The notes: generated from the letters alone by a model not told the origin. Shown: positions 7,491-16,119, numbered from the stretch's first letter. The stretch is 26,584 nt of DNA from Bacteroidota bacterium (GCA_023424015.1 JAFAEM010000018.1:1-26584); one strand, 5' to 3'. Numbers and translations are program-made.

Positions 7491-8930
7491 ATGAAAAAAT
7501 ACATTTTGATAATAACCTGCTTTATATTTCTTGGCGCGATTTCCTGTACCAAGGATATTACCCGGTTCAACCGGGAGACAAAAGCGCCTTCTGAAGTTCC
7601 GGCTGAGACGCTTTTTTCAAATGGGATGAGAAACCTGGTGGATGTAATAACCAGCGGTAACGTTAACTTAAATATTTTCCGCTATACGGTACAACACTGG
7701 GCTTCTACTACCTACCAGGATGAGCCCAACTATGATTTTGGTACGCGGAACATCCCACAGAACTGGTGGCTTAATCTCTATCGGAATGTGCTGGCCGATT
7801 TGAAAGAGTCGAAAAGACTGGTCAATGAAACGGAGCCAGGAGTTGTCTCTGCAGAGACCCTGAAGAACCAGGTTGCGACCCTTGAGCTATTAGAGATTTA
7901 TACTTATAGCATCCTGGTGAATACTTTTGGCGATGTGCCTTATACAGAGTCAAATGATGTCGACAATCTTTTCCCAAAATATGATGATGCACGAACCATC
8001 TATGATGACCTGTTCGTCCGGCTCGATCAGGCTATTGCCGACCTCGATCCCGCAGTGGAAGGATTTAGTGCGGAAAGTGATCTGCTATACCAGGGCGATA
8101 TAAGTAAATGGGAAAAATTTGCCAATTCGCTAAAGATCAAATTAGCCATGACGATCGCGGATGTAGATGAGTCAAAAGCCAGGGCTGCGTTCGAATCGGC
8201 TGATGCCGGCGCCTTCACCAGTGCGGCAGATGATGCGGTATTTCATTACCTGCCCACAACGCCCAATACAAATCCAATTTGGGTTGACCTCGTTCAGAGC
8301 GGAAGGGCAGATATGGTAGCAGGCAAACCACTCCTGGATCAATTAACCGCTTTGGGAGATCCGCGGCGTGACGATTTTTTTGAACCCAATAATAGTGGCG
8401 AATGGGTAGGTGGCAGGATTGGCGCCAATAACACATATGCCGAAACGGCAAGACCCAGCGAAATGGTAGAAGCTCCCGATGCGCCATCGGTATTGCTGGA
8501 CTATGTGGAGATCGAGTTTTACCGTGCCGAAGCCGCTGAGCGTGGCTTTAACGTAAGCGGAACCGCTCAGGAACATTATAATAACGCCATTACTGCGTCT
8601 ATCATACAGTGGGGTGGTACTGCTGCTGAGGCAACAACCTACCTGGCAAAGCCGCAGGTAAATTATAATACTGCTGCCGGGGATTGGAGACATAAGATCG
8701 GCTTGCAGAAATGGATTGCTTTGTACAACCGTCCGGTTGCCGGATGGCTGGAGATTCGCAGGCTCGATTTTCCAGAAGTCACACCTCCGGCCAACCCCGA
8801 CTCAGGCTTCCCGAATCGTTTTCCTTATCCGGCCAATGAACAAACCCTGAATCCCGAGAATTATACTGCCGCTGCAGCAGCCATTGGCGGGGACAAGGTA
8901 GAGACCCAATTGTTCTGGGATATTTTTTAA
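7491..8930 (+). CDS. SusD/RagB-family lipoprotein, SusD-like_2 type (first pair)
   Basis: SusD proteins form the surface lid of the SusC barrel and capture the ligand. The 479-residue product has a lipoprotein signal with lipobox LGAISC (Cys19), followed by TKD. The helical TPR-like body includes LLEIYTYSILVNTFGDVPYTES, the usual SusD signature area (about 122-144), and the C terminus has LNPENYTAAAAAIGGD...FWDIF, typical of the SusD-like_2 (SusD/RagB, PF12771-type) subgroup. It is co-transcribed with the upstream susC (11-base gap), and a strong hairpin at 8959-8991 ends the unit. The SusD-like_2 subgroup is not restricted to glycans, so the substrate stays open. Confidence 0.92.
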   Translation: MKKYILIITCFIFLGAISCTKDITRFNRETKAPSEVPAETLFSNGMRNLVDVITSGNVNLNIFRYTVQHWASTTYQDEPNYDFGTRNIPQNWWLNLYRNVLADLKESKRLVNETEPGVVSAETLKNQVATLELLEIYTYSILVNTFGDVPYTESNDVDNLFPKYDDARTIYDDLFVRLDQAIADLDPAVEGFSAESDLLYQGDISKWEKFANSLKIKLAMTIADVDESKARAAFESADAGAFTSAADDAVFHYLPTTPNTNPIWVDLVQSGRADMVAGKPLLDQLTALGDPRRDDFFEPNNSGEWVGGRIGANNTYAETARPSEMVEAPDAPSVLLDYVEIEFYRAEAAERGFNVSGTAQEHYNNAITASIIQWGGTAAEATTYLAKPQVNYNTAAGDWRHKIGLQKWIALYNRPVAGWLEIRRLDFPEVTPPANPDSGFPNRFPYPANEQTLNPENYTAAAAAIGGDKVETQLFWDIF

Positions 8931-8958
8931 GTGGTAAGTCTGAAGTTTGAGACTATAT

Positions 8959-8991
8959 AATAAAGGAGTTGCTTCACGCAGCTCCTTTATT
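8959..8991 (+). terminator. Terminator after first susCD
   Basis: A 14-base stem, AATAAAGGAGTTGC paired with GCAGCTCCTTTATT, encloses a 5-base loop (TTCAC). It has one G-T mismatch and flanking A/T runs that give U-rich 3' ends on either strand. It sits 28 bases after the susD stop. Confidence 0.85.
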
Positions 8992-9108
8992 ATTATACAC
9001 CGTAAAATCGTGCGCTTTAAAGCTTCATACAGATATTAACTTTTTTAAATGCATCTGAAAAATTCTCCAATAAAAAAAGTTATTTTTTTACCAGCGGTTT
9101 GTAATGTC

Positions 9109-9157
9109 AAAAAAAAAGCTATCTTGACGCAGCAAAATTCATGGTTAAGGTGTCTCT
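9109..9157 (+). promoter_or_regulatory. Conserved motif upstream of second susC (copy 2)
   Basis: Nine A and GCT (9109-9120) are followed by TTGACGCAGCAA (9124-9135), then, after 11 unrelated bases, AAGGTGTCTCT (9147-9157). The 12-mer is identical to that at 4053-4064, and TGTCT falls in exactly the same register. The distance to the ATG at 9233 is shorter than in copy 1. The rest of the 302-base gap between susD and this susC holds only the terminator at 8959-8991 and AT-rich sequence. Confidence 0.45.
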
Positions 9158-9232
9158 TTTCAGGTTTTAGTCAACTGAAGTCACTTTTTTCGCATTGAAT
9201 TTCATCGTTTTAAAAACTAAACTAACATTAAC

Positions 9233-12200
9233 ATGAGAAAACTTGCATCACTGCTTGCGGTGCTTCTGTTATGCACCGTGGTGGCATTTGCACAAAATTC
9301 CCGAACTGTTAAGGGCGTAGTAAAAGGAGACCAGGGAGAGGTCATTCCTTTTGCGTCCATCGTTGAAACCGGAACTAACAATGCGACCACCGCCGACGCG
9401 GCAGGCGCATTTACCATTACTATTAAAGAAGGTTCACGGTTAACTATCACTGCTATCGGATTTAATCCCGTAACTACAACACCCGGTGCAGGTGACCTTT
9501 CTGTGGCATTGACAAAAAGAGCGGATGAGCTCCAGGAAGTGGTAGTAACTGCCCTGGGTATCAGAAGAGAGCAAAGAGCACTTGGTTATGCTGTATCGAA
9601 AGTGGATCCTGCCGTGGTTTTGCAAAGATCAGAACCAGACATCCTGAAAGGACTGCAGGGTAAAGTTCCTGGTGTGGACATCAGGGTGGGACAGGGTGCT
9701 CCCGGAGCATCTACCCGTATCCAGATCAGGGGTGTTGCCTCTTTTGGTCTGGCTACTCAGCCACTGATCGTTGTGGATGGTGTTCCTTATAGTAATATAG
9801 AAGTGGGTGCCGGTAGTGCTTTCTCTGGTGGTGGCGCTTCTGGTACGAGCTTATCTAACCTGGATGCTAACGATATTGAGTCAATCAACGTATTGAAAGG
9901 TGCGGCAGCCGCTTCATTGTACGGTTCACGTGCCTCAAACGGTGTGGTTGTTGTAACTACCAAATCCGGCTCAGGCAGAAAAGGTGCTAAATCTCTAAAC
10001 GTTACCGTAAGATCTGGTTACAGCATTGAAAAGATTGCCAACCTGCCTGATTTTCAAAATACTTATGGTGCGGGTGCAAACTTCAGGACTCAATCGTCGA
10101 ACGGTTCATGGGGTGCCGCGTTTGGTCGTGGTGTGATCTATGATGCAAGTGGTAACGTTGTAAGAAATTCTTCTTCAGGGATTGACTCTATTCCTGCAGG
10201 TACATGGGCTGCTATGTCAGCTGCATATCCTGAACTGTTTCCCGGCGGTCTGGCCCCTTACAAGCCTGCTCCGGACAACGTAAAGAAATTGTTTGAAACA
10301 GGTCGCCTGTTTGAAAATTCAATAAACGTAAATGGTGGTACTGGTGGTACAACCTTCAACCTGACTGCTTCTAATGTGCACCAGAAAGGTTATATCATGA
10401 ACACCAGTTATGCAAAGAGTAATATCTCTGCCGGTGGTCAAACCGTAGTTGGTAAACTGACCGTAGGTGCTAACATTGGTTATACCCGCTCTAAACAAAT
10501 TGGTGGTTATTTTGGACAGGTTCAGTCATTCCTTACCGGCTGGGGCCGTACTTTCACCCAGGCTCGTAACTGGGACATTGCCGCCTGGCCAACTGAAGAC
10601 CGTGCAGGAAACCAGATCGGTTTCAATACTGGTCAGTACACCAACCCCATCTGGGCAGCAAAACACAACACGATCACAACATGGGATGACCGTATCGTAG
10701 CTAATGCCCGTGCAAACTATAAAATAAGCAACCTGATCTCTATCAGCTATACATTGGGTGTTAACCAATACGCGCTGTATCGTGATGCGATCATCGATAA
10801 AAGCTCACTGGGTTCTTCTGACAACGGTCTCGGTAACATCACTGAAACCATTAGCAGGAACCAGGAACTCCAGTCTACTTTGATCGCTACCATCACTCCA
10901 AAGATCGGTGATGATTTCACACTTGATTTTAAAGTGGGTAATGATATCAACCAAAGAACTTCCCGTTATCAGCAGGTATATGGTGTAGACTTTATCGTAC
11001 CTGGACTTTATAACCTGGGTAACACCAACAATAAATTCTTTAACGGCGACAGCAGGACTAAGAGAAGGCTGGTAGGTTATTTTGCTGATGCGACAGTAGG
11101 TTATAAGAATTTTGCATTCATTAACCTGACTGGTCGTATGGACCAGACCTCGACACTTCCTTATGAAAATGCCCGTTATTTCTACCCCGCGATATCCGGT
11201 TCATTTGTTTGGACTGAAGCGCTGGGCCTGAAATCGAATGCGATCAATTATGGTAAACTCCGCGTGGGTTATGCAAGGGTGGGTAATGATGCCAATCCTC
11301 ATAATGGACAAGACGTATTCAGCCTTTCTACTACATCATTCCTTGGTCAGCCAAGAGCTACAAGGGGATCAGTGACATACGATCCGGAGCTCACTCCTGA
11401 GTTCACCAGTGAAGTGGAAGCTGGTGCTGATTTCCAATTCTGGAACCAGCGTATCAACGCAGAAATCACCTGGTATGATAAAAGAACAACTGACCTGATC
11501 TTCGATATTGATGTTCCCACTACCACTGGTTATTCGTCTTATTTCACCAACGTGGGTGAGATCCGTAATACTGGTTGGGAAATCGGCCTGGGTGTAAAAC
11601 CTGTGGTTACTAAAGATCTTCTCTGGGAAGTACGTGGTGCTTTCACTCATAACATCAACACAGTGGAAGAACTGGTTGAAGGTTTAGACAGGGTTCCGTT
11701 CTCTGGTTATACAACTGCCGGGGGATTCCTCGAAGCAGGTACAAGGTTTAACCATTTCCGCGGTACTGTACTTGCAAGGTCTGATGATGGCCAGTTGCTG
11801 ATCGATCCAAATAGCGGTTGGCCTTTTGTAAATCCTACTCCTGTAGCGCTTGGACATCCGGAGCCAGATTTCAAACTTGGTCTGACCAACAACCTGTCTT
11901 ACAAAGGAATTACATTGAGCGTATTGTTTGACATTACCAAGGGTGGTTTGTTCTTCTCTGAATCTATCCAGAGCATGCTGGGTCGTGGTGTAACCAAGGA
12001 TACTGAAGACAGGGAAGTCAACAGGATTCTCAAAGGCTTATATGGTAATCCTAACCAGGTAACAGGTCCCGATGGCGATCCTATTTATGTGCCACTGCTG
12101 GTTGGCGGTAAAACAGTGCCTAACCAAACCAAGCTGACAACGAATGACCTTTATTTCCAGGCAGGTATTGCTAACGCCAGTTCGTTCGCTACCAACTCTG

Positions 12201-12478
12201 CCGGTGAAATGGGATTCTATGATGCTTCTGTTTATCGTCTGCGTGAGATCAGCATTGGTTATGATCTTCCAAAGAGCCTGATCAGCAGACTGAAAGTAGA
12301 CAGGATCAATGTATCAGTAAGTGGTCGTAACCTTTGGTATGTTGCACCTGGTACTCCCAAGCACATTAACTATGACCCTGAAGTTAGTTCCTTTGGTACA
12401 AGTTCAGCCCAGGGTTTTGATATTACCGGTGCACCTAGTGCAAAACGGTATGGTGTCAATATCAATGTGGCGTTCTAA
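9233..12478 (+). CDS. SusC/RagA-family TonB-linked outer-membrane transporter (second pair)
   Basis: The 1081-residue SusC paralogue has the same build as the protein at 4261: a signal peptide ending AFAQ (21), a carboxypeptidase-like regulatory domain (about 24-95), QEVVVTALGIRR (101-112), a plug (about 118-245) with LIVVDGVPYSN, INVLKGAAAASLYGSRASNGV and VTTKSG, and a barrel ending YGVNINVAF. The signal peptide is close to that of the first SusC (MRKxASLxAVLxLC pattern), whereas the barrels differ widely, as expected for distinct ligands. Codons and composition look like the rest of the locus. The start ATG at 9233 follows an AT-rich leader with no clear Shine-Dalgarno site, as usual in this phylum. 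The SusD partner follows after 30 bases. Confidence 0.95.
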   Translation: MRKLASLLAVLLLCTVVAFAQNSRTVKGVVKGDQGEVIPFASIVETGTNNATTADAAGAFTITIKEGSRLTITAIGFNPVTTTPGAGDLSVALTKRADELQEVVVTALGIRREQRALGYAVSKVDPAVVLQRSEPDILKGLQGKVPGVDIRVGQGAPGASTRIQIRGVASFGLATQPLIVVDGVPYSNIEVGAGSAFSGGGASGTSLSNLDANDIESINVLKGAAAASLYGSRASNGVVVVTTKSGSGRKGAKSLNVTVRSGYSIEKIANLPDFQNTYGAGANFRTQSSNGSWGAAFGRGVIYDASGNVVRNSSSGIDSIPAGTWAAMSAAYPELFPGGLAPYKPAPDNVKKLFETGRLFENSINVNGGTGGTTFNLTASNVHQKGYIMNTSYAKSNISAGGQTVVGKLTVGANIGYTRSKQIGGYFGQVQSFLTGWGRTFTQARNWDIAAWPTEDRAGNQIGFNTGQYTNPIWAAKHNTITTWDDRIVANARANYKISNLISISYTLGVNQYALYRDAIIDKSSLGSSDNGLGNITETISRNQELQSTLIATITPKIGDDFTLDFKVGNDINQRTSRYQQVYGVDFIVPGLYNLGNTNNKFFNGDSRTKRRLVGYFADATVGYKNFAFINLTGRMDQTSTLPYENARYFYPAISGSFVWTEALGLKSNAINYGKLRVGYARVGNDANPHNGQDVFSLSTTSFLGQPRATRGSVTYDPELTPEFTSEVEAGADFQFWNQRINAEITWYDKRTTDLIFDIDVPTTTGYSSYFTNVGEIRNTGWEIGLGVKPVVTKDLLWEVRGAFTHNINTVEELVEGLDRVPFSGYTTAGGFLEAGTRFNHFRGTVLARSDDGQLLIDPNSGWPFVNPTPVALGHPEPDFKLGLTNNLSYKGITLSVLFDITKGGLFFSESIQSMLGRGVTKDTEDREVNRILKGLYGNPNQVTGPDGDPIYVPLLVGGKTVPNQTKLTTNDLYFQAGIANASSFATNSAGEMGFYDASVYRLREISIGYDLPKSLISRLKVDRINVSVSGRNLWYVAPGTPKHINYDPEVSSFGTSSAQGFDITGAPSAKRYGVNINVAF

Positions 12479-12508
12479 TATAAATACTAACTATTATTTC
12501 TATTAATT

Positions 12509-14191
12509 ATGAAACAAACTAAAATATTATTTATTTCTTGTATCGCCGTTCTGGTTATGGCTGCGCCAGGCTGCAAGAAATACCTGGATGTAAACCAGAA
12601 TTTGAACAGCCCGACCAGCGTGCCACTATCGACGCTGCTAACAAGTGGTGAACAACGGATAGGAAGTGTATTCGCGCTGGGTACTACGATCGGAAACGGC
12701 CTTGGCGTATATACCCACCAGTTAATGCAATACGGTGGTTTTAACCGTTATGGTATCACCGCTTCCGGAATGGATGGTTCATGGAACACGTTGTTCAGCA
12801 TCCTTGCAAACCTCGATGTATTGATCAACCAGGCAACTGAAAGCGAACGTTTCATGTACGCTGGTGTGGGTAAAGTACTGAAAGCATATACTGCCAGCAT
12901 GATGGTGGATATCTGGGGTGATATTCCTTATACCGAATTCAACAAGTTTAAAGACGGTATCAGGCAGCCCGCATTTGATGATGACGCCACAATTTATCCT
13001 CAGTTGCTCGCATTGCTGGATGAAGGCATAGCCGACATTCAAAATCCCGCACCCCAGGTTAAACCCGGTGCAGATGATGTCATTTATAAGGGCAATGCTA
13101 CTAACTGGGTAAAAGCTGCGAACACCATCAAATTGAAACTCCTCACCCAGGTTAGAAAGGTGCAGAATGTTTCAGCTGAAGTAACCGCGTTGCTGGCCAA
13201 CCCGGCTTCCCTGATCAATTCCCAGGCAGAAAGCTTTATGCTTCCTTTCGGCCCTTTCACCAGCACGGATGACAGGCACCCCGGTTATGGTGATTACTCT
13301 GCCGCTCAGCGTGGTGGACAGATCCCCAGCCACTGGATGTATGAGATCATGAAGGGCTACAATCCTGATATCTACAATGGAGTAACTGACCCAAGAATTC
13401 CTTACTATTTCTATAATCAGAAATCAACAACTGCCAACCCTGAAAACTGTACTGACTATCGTGATGGTGGATTTATCACCCTCATGTTCGGTTCAAACGG
13501 GATCTGTGTGGGTGGTTCTAACAGTAATACTTACACTTTGCTGGGTATCTATCCCATCGGTGGTCGTTACGATGAAGGTTTGGGTCAGTTGATCGCTGCT
13601 TCAGGTGGTACACTTAACGCAGGTAATGCCGGAACAGGTGCTGCTCCGCACAGAATGCTGACTTATGCCGACCGTTTATTCCTTGAAGCTGAGTTGATCA
13701 ATGCAGGCCTGGCTCCTGGTGATGAAAGAGCCGTTTTCAGCGCTGCTTTGAACGCTGCATTCGCACAGGTAGACCATGTCATAACAAATTTTGTAAAACC
13801 TTCACAGGCGGTACCAGCTATCGCAGGTCTGGCAGCCACTACCACTTACAAGCAGGAAGTGCTTGATGAGTTTGATGCAGCTTCTGCAACCGGTAAACTG
13901 GAACACATCATGACCCAGAAATGGCTGTCTCGTTTTGGAAACTCTGCTGATAACTATACTGACATTCGCAGAACCGGATTCCCGAAATTGTTCAGGCCGG
14001 CTCCGGAAGGCACAGTTACCAGTGTGACTGTACCTGGTGCTGCTAATGGAACAGGCGCAGGTGTAGTACCTGTATCCAACGGTACTGCATATCCGATTTC
14101 TTTACCATGGTCACAGGATGAGCTGAACAAGAACGGCAATGCACCGTCTCAGAAAGTACTGAATGAATATAAAGTATTCTGGATCCCATAG
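12509..14191 (+). CDS. SusD/RagB-family lipoprotein, SusD-like_2 type (second pair)
   Basis: The 560-residue surface lipoprotein partners the SusC at 9233. Its signal peptide ends in lipobox MAAPGC (Cys22), followed by KKYLDVN, a common SusD start. Conserved family segments include VLKAYTASMMVDIWGDIPYTEF (about 113-134) and the late MTQKWLSRFGNSADNYTDIRRTGFPKLF. The long Gly/Asn/Thr-rich insertion around 320-375 (NGICVGGSNSNTYTLLG...) is a plausible ligand-facing loop. It is longer than the first SusD (479 residues), so the two are not recent copies. A third lipoprotein gene follows after 44 bases in the same direction. Confidence 0.92.
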   Translation: MKQTKILFISCIAVLVMAAPGCKKYLDVNQNLNSPTSVPLSTLLTSGEQRIGSVFALGTTIGNGLGVYTHQLMQYGGFNRYGITASGMDGSWNTLFSILANLDVLINQATESERFMYAGVGKVLKAYTASMMVDIWGDIPYTEFNKFKDGIRQPAFDDDATIYPQLLALLDEGIADIQNPAPQVKPGADDVIYKGNATNWVKAANTIKLKLLTQVRKVQNVSAEVTALLANPASLINSQAESFMLPFGPFTSTDDRHPGYGDYSAAQRGGQIPSHWMYEIMKGYNPDIYNGVTDPRIPYYFYNQKSTTANPENCTDYRDGGFITLMFGSNGICVGGSNSNTYTLLGIYPIGGRYDEGLGQLIAASGGTLNAGNAGTGAAPHRMLTYADRLFLEAELINAGLAPGDERAVFSAALNAAFAQVDHVITNFVKPSQAVPAIAGLAATTTYKQEVLDEFDAASATGKLEHIMTQKWLSRFGNSADNYTDIRRTGFPKLFRPAPEGTVTSVTVPGAANGTGAGVVPVSNGTAYPISLPWSQDELNKNGNAPSQKVLNEYKVFWIP

Positions 14192-14235
14192 ATCACAGAT
14201 ATTCCTGAACTAAAAAATTTTAAATAATTTATTAT

Positions 14236-15156
14236 ATGAAAAGACATAGTTTAAAAAGCATCTTTTTCCCTGTTGCACTGGTAGCAATGCTGGTTATTAC
14301 AGGATGTACAAAAGATGATGGTCCTATCAGAAAAGAATACCTGGACCTGATCGAGGCAGTTCCGGTTATTGCGACTACCATCGATAATACCGGTAGCCCG
14401 GCCATCGACGTACTGAATCCCGCCAGCTTCCAGGGTAAGTTTACTGTAACTGAGTTTTTTGATGGCCCCGGATCTGAATCACCTGAGAAGGTGGATGTAG
14501 TTGTGAGGAAGAACGGAGGCACTGGTACAGACGTAAAAGTGTTTAAAGCTGGTGTAACTACTTTACCAGCATCTTATTCCGTTACTACTGCTGAACTGGA
14601 AGCGCTTTTTGGTGCATCTGTTGCAGTGGGCGATTCCTACGATTTTTCTGTGGACATCTATACAAAAAGCGGTTCTAAATGGGAAGCATTCCCCGCCGGT
14701 GGCGTAGCTACCAGCTCTGGTCCTACTGGTGTTCCAGGTTACTCTTATATGGTACGGTTCGGCGCTATTTGCGCATATGACCCAGCCATCTACGAGGGCG
14801 ACTTTGAAGTGGTACAGGATGCTTGGGCTGACTGGTCTCCTGGTGACATTGTTACGCTGACTAGAGTGAGCGATAACAAGTTTTCATTTATCGATCCCTG
14901 GGCTACAGCCCCAAGAAACCCGATCGTTGTAACTGTTAATACAGGTAACAACCAGGCTTCAATTCCCAAAACCAGCGCAGGTGCTGCTTGGGGATGGGCT
15001 GTAGGTACCTACACTGGTGCTTTTGTACAAACCGGTGGTGCAGTTACTTCAAGCTTTGTTTCTCCCTGTGCTCAAACAGTTACCCTCAACCTGATCTATA
15101 TGGTTGACCAGGGTACTTTTGGTGGTACTTATCCATTGGTGCTGAAAAAGCTCTAA
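14236..15156 (+). CDS. Surface-exposed lipoprotein, SusE/SGBP-like accessory of the second SusCD
   Basis: The 306-residue protein has a lipoprotein signal (lipobox VITGC, Cys24). The following TKDD fits the Bacteroidota lipoprotein export signal (Lys plus two acidic residues), which predicts surface display. No enzyme motif is seen. The body is all-beta in character: an N-terminal domain (about 30-165), then a second one starting at GAICAYDPAIYEGDFEVVQDAW (about 176-306), with two cysteines (Cys178 and Cys280) that could form a disulfide. Its position as third gene after susC and susD matches SusE/SusF-like or other surface ligand-binding proteins, which is the basis for the call; sequence recognition alone would give only hypothetical lipoprotein. 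The unit ends at the hairpin near 15215-15250. Confidence 0.65.
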   Translation: MKRHSLKSIFFPVALVAMLVITGCTKDDGPIRKEYLDLIEAVPVIATTIDNTGSPAIDVLNPASFQGKFTVTEFFDGPGSESPEKVDVVVRKNGGTGTDVKVFKAGVTTLPASYSVTTAELEALFGASVAVGDSYDFSVDIYTKSGSKWEAFPAGGVATSSGPTGVPGYSYMVRFGAICAYDPAIYEGDFEVVQDAWADWSPGDIVTLTRVSDNKFSFIDPWATAPRNPIVVTVNTGNNQASIPKTSAGAAWGWAVGTYTGAFVQTGGAVTSSFVSPCAQTVTLNLIYMVDQGTFGGTYPLVLKKL

Positions 15157-15203
15157 GCCGGGTTCTGCCAGGTAATATTTCGTTACGGTATTCAATCCAC
15201 GAC

Positions 15204-15259
15204 GAAAAACAAAATGCCCCACGATGTTGCAATCTGCAAGTCGTGGGGCAACTTGTTTT
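15204..15259. terminator. Long, probably bidirectional terminator hairpin
   Basis: TGCCCCACGA (15215-15224) pairs perfectly with TCGTGGGGCA (15241-15250). An inner stem TTGC/GCAA extends it upward. Flanking AAAACAA and TTGTTTT can extend the base and supply U-rich tails on either strand. It closes the second susCD operon. Confidence 0.85.
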
Positions 15260-15288
15260 AGGCCATGTCAGGAGAAAAATAAATTGAC

Positions 15289-15296
15289 TACTTTTG
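15289..15296 (+). promoter_or_regulatory. Bacteroidota-type -7 box for the DUF3467 gene
   Basis: TACTTTTG matches TAnnTTTG and lies 16 bases before the ATG at 15313, downstream of the terminator hairpin, as expected for an independent promoter. I see no TTG at the usual -33 distance, so support rests on the -7 box and its position. Confidence 0.45.
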
Positions 15297-15312
15297 AGTT
15301 TGAATTCATATT

Positions 15313-15624
15313 ATGCCCGAACAACCCCAACCCAATCAGCTCAACATAGAGATATCTGAAGAAGTAGCCGAAGGTTCTTATGCCAACCTCGCCATTATCA
15401 CTCACTCTCATGCTGAGTTTGTCATAGATTTTGTCAACGTCATGCCCGGCACTCCCAAAAGCAAGGTAAAATCTCGCATTATCTTAACTCCCCAACACGC
15501 CAAACGCCTGATGAAAGCGCTTACAGAAAATATCGGCAAGTTCGAAGCCACCAACGGCACGATCAAGGATATTGAGGAGATACAGCTGCCGTTGAATTTT
15601 GGGGGACCGACGGCGCAGGCTTGA
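15313..15624 (+). CDS. DUF3467 domain-containing protein
   Basis: The small 103-residue cytoplasmic protein has no signal peptide or membrane segment. The pattern (EGSYANLAIITHSHAEFVIDFV at about 20-41, then a PKSKVKSRIILTPQHAKRL stretch at about 48-66 and a C-terminal helix) is that of DUF3467, a short family of unknown biochemical role that is common in Bacteroidota. It appears full length. It is monocistronic here, with its own candidate -7 box and a strong terminator upstream. Its TGA is followed with no gap by the left 7-bp array of the four-helix-bundle cassette, so the array sits at the very 3' end of this gene and may replace its original downstream sequence. Confidence 0.85.
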   Translation: MPEQPQPNQLNIEISEEVAEGSYANLAIITHSHAEFVIDFVNVMPGTPKSKVKSRIILTPQHAKRLMKALTENIGKFEATNGTIKDIEEIQLPLNFGGPTAQA

Positions 15625-15673
15625 GCTGGATGCTGGATGCTGGATGCTGGATACTGGATACTGGATGCTGGAT
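15625..15673 (+). repeat. Left 7-bp array of the four-helix-bundle cassette
   Basis: Seven consecutive 7-bp units: GCTGGAT four times, ACTGGAT twice, GCTGGAT once. The array starts at the base after the DUF3467 stop and ends two bases before the stop of the minus-strand gene. It is the inverted partner of the array at 16071-16119. Confidence 0.95.
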
Positions 15674-15675
15674 GT

Positions 15676-16050
15676 TTATTTTGGTGATTGGTGTTGTTGA
15701 ATAACAGTTTGAAGGAATTTATTCAACATTTTGCCAAGTATTTCAATTTTGTTTTTTAGCTTTTCATAGACTGCTTCATCAACCAAAGATTTTGTTTCAA
15801 AAAGGTTTTCGAGGTGATCGATCGTTTCGTCGTTTGAGGCCAGGGCATACACGAGATATTTAACCCATTCCTGTTTATATCGCCGTCTTCCGAATCCCTC
15901 CACAATAGCCGATTTTGTAGTTTTAGTTGATCTTCTGATCTGTGAACCTTCTTCGTATAGTTCGAATTTTGGTAGTGTCAAGGACATTTGGTGAACTTCT
16001 ATTACAATCTCCTTTGCCAACATCCAAATTTGTAATTTCTTATAACTCAT
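15676..16050 (-). CDS. Four-helix-bundle protein, 23S rRNA intervening-sequence (S23/IVS) family
   Basis: The 124-residue, mostly helical product has the S23/IVS family pattern: MSYKKLQIWMLAKEIVIEVHQ at the start, then QIRRSTKTTKSAIVEGFGRR (about 48-67), EWVKYLVYALASNDETIDHLE (about 71-91), and a final amphipathic helix. The family forms pentameric four-helix bundles, and its relative Avd assists diversity-generating retroelements; its own job outside rRNA insertions is unknown. The ATG at 16050 gives the canonical family N terminus. The frame stays open upstream through the right array, so a start at 16137 would add 29 residues of YWILDTG-like repeat, which I consider untranslated. The gene lies on the opposite strand from DUF3467, inside an inverted pair of 7-unit arrays. 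Confidence 0.88.
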   Translation of the reverse strand: MSYKKLQIWMLAKEIVIEVHQMSLTLPKFELYEEGSQIRRSTKTTKSAIVEGFGRRRYKQEWVKYLVYALASNDETIDHLENLFETKSLVDEAVYEKLKNKIEILGKMLNKFLQTVIQQHQSPK

Positions 16051-16070
16051 TTTTTCCACTTGCTTGCTAT

Positions 16071-16119
16071 AGTATCCAATATCCAGTATCCAGTATCCAG
16101 TATCCAGTATCCAGTATCC
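16071..16119 (-). repeat. Right 7-bp array of the four-helix-bundle cassette
   Basis: There are seven 7-bp units on the plus strand: AGTATCC, AATATCC, then AGTATCC five times. Read on the minus strand they are ACTGGAT-type units, inverted relative to 15625-15673. The number of units (seven) matches the left array. In RNA the arms could pair along almost their whole length, with G-U wobbles where the left arm has GCTGGAT. Confidence 0.95.

Larger units (their letters stand above)
15625..16119. mobile_element. Putative repeat-bounded four-helix-bundle cassette
   Basis: A 495-base unit consists of one gene bounded on both sides by 49-base inverted arrays. It fits exactly between the stop codons of two convergent genes (DUF3467 at 15624 and radC at 16134). 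It carries no transposase, and no target-site duplication is obvious. Calling it mobile is inference from the boundary symmetry and the known habit of this family to sit in insertions. Confidence 0.4.

Noticed and set aside
4261..15156. Polysaccharide utilisation locus with known substrate
   Set aside because: No glycoside hydrolase, sulfatase, polysaccharide lyase or dedicated regulator is present, so a glycan substrate cannot be claimed.
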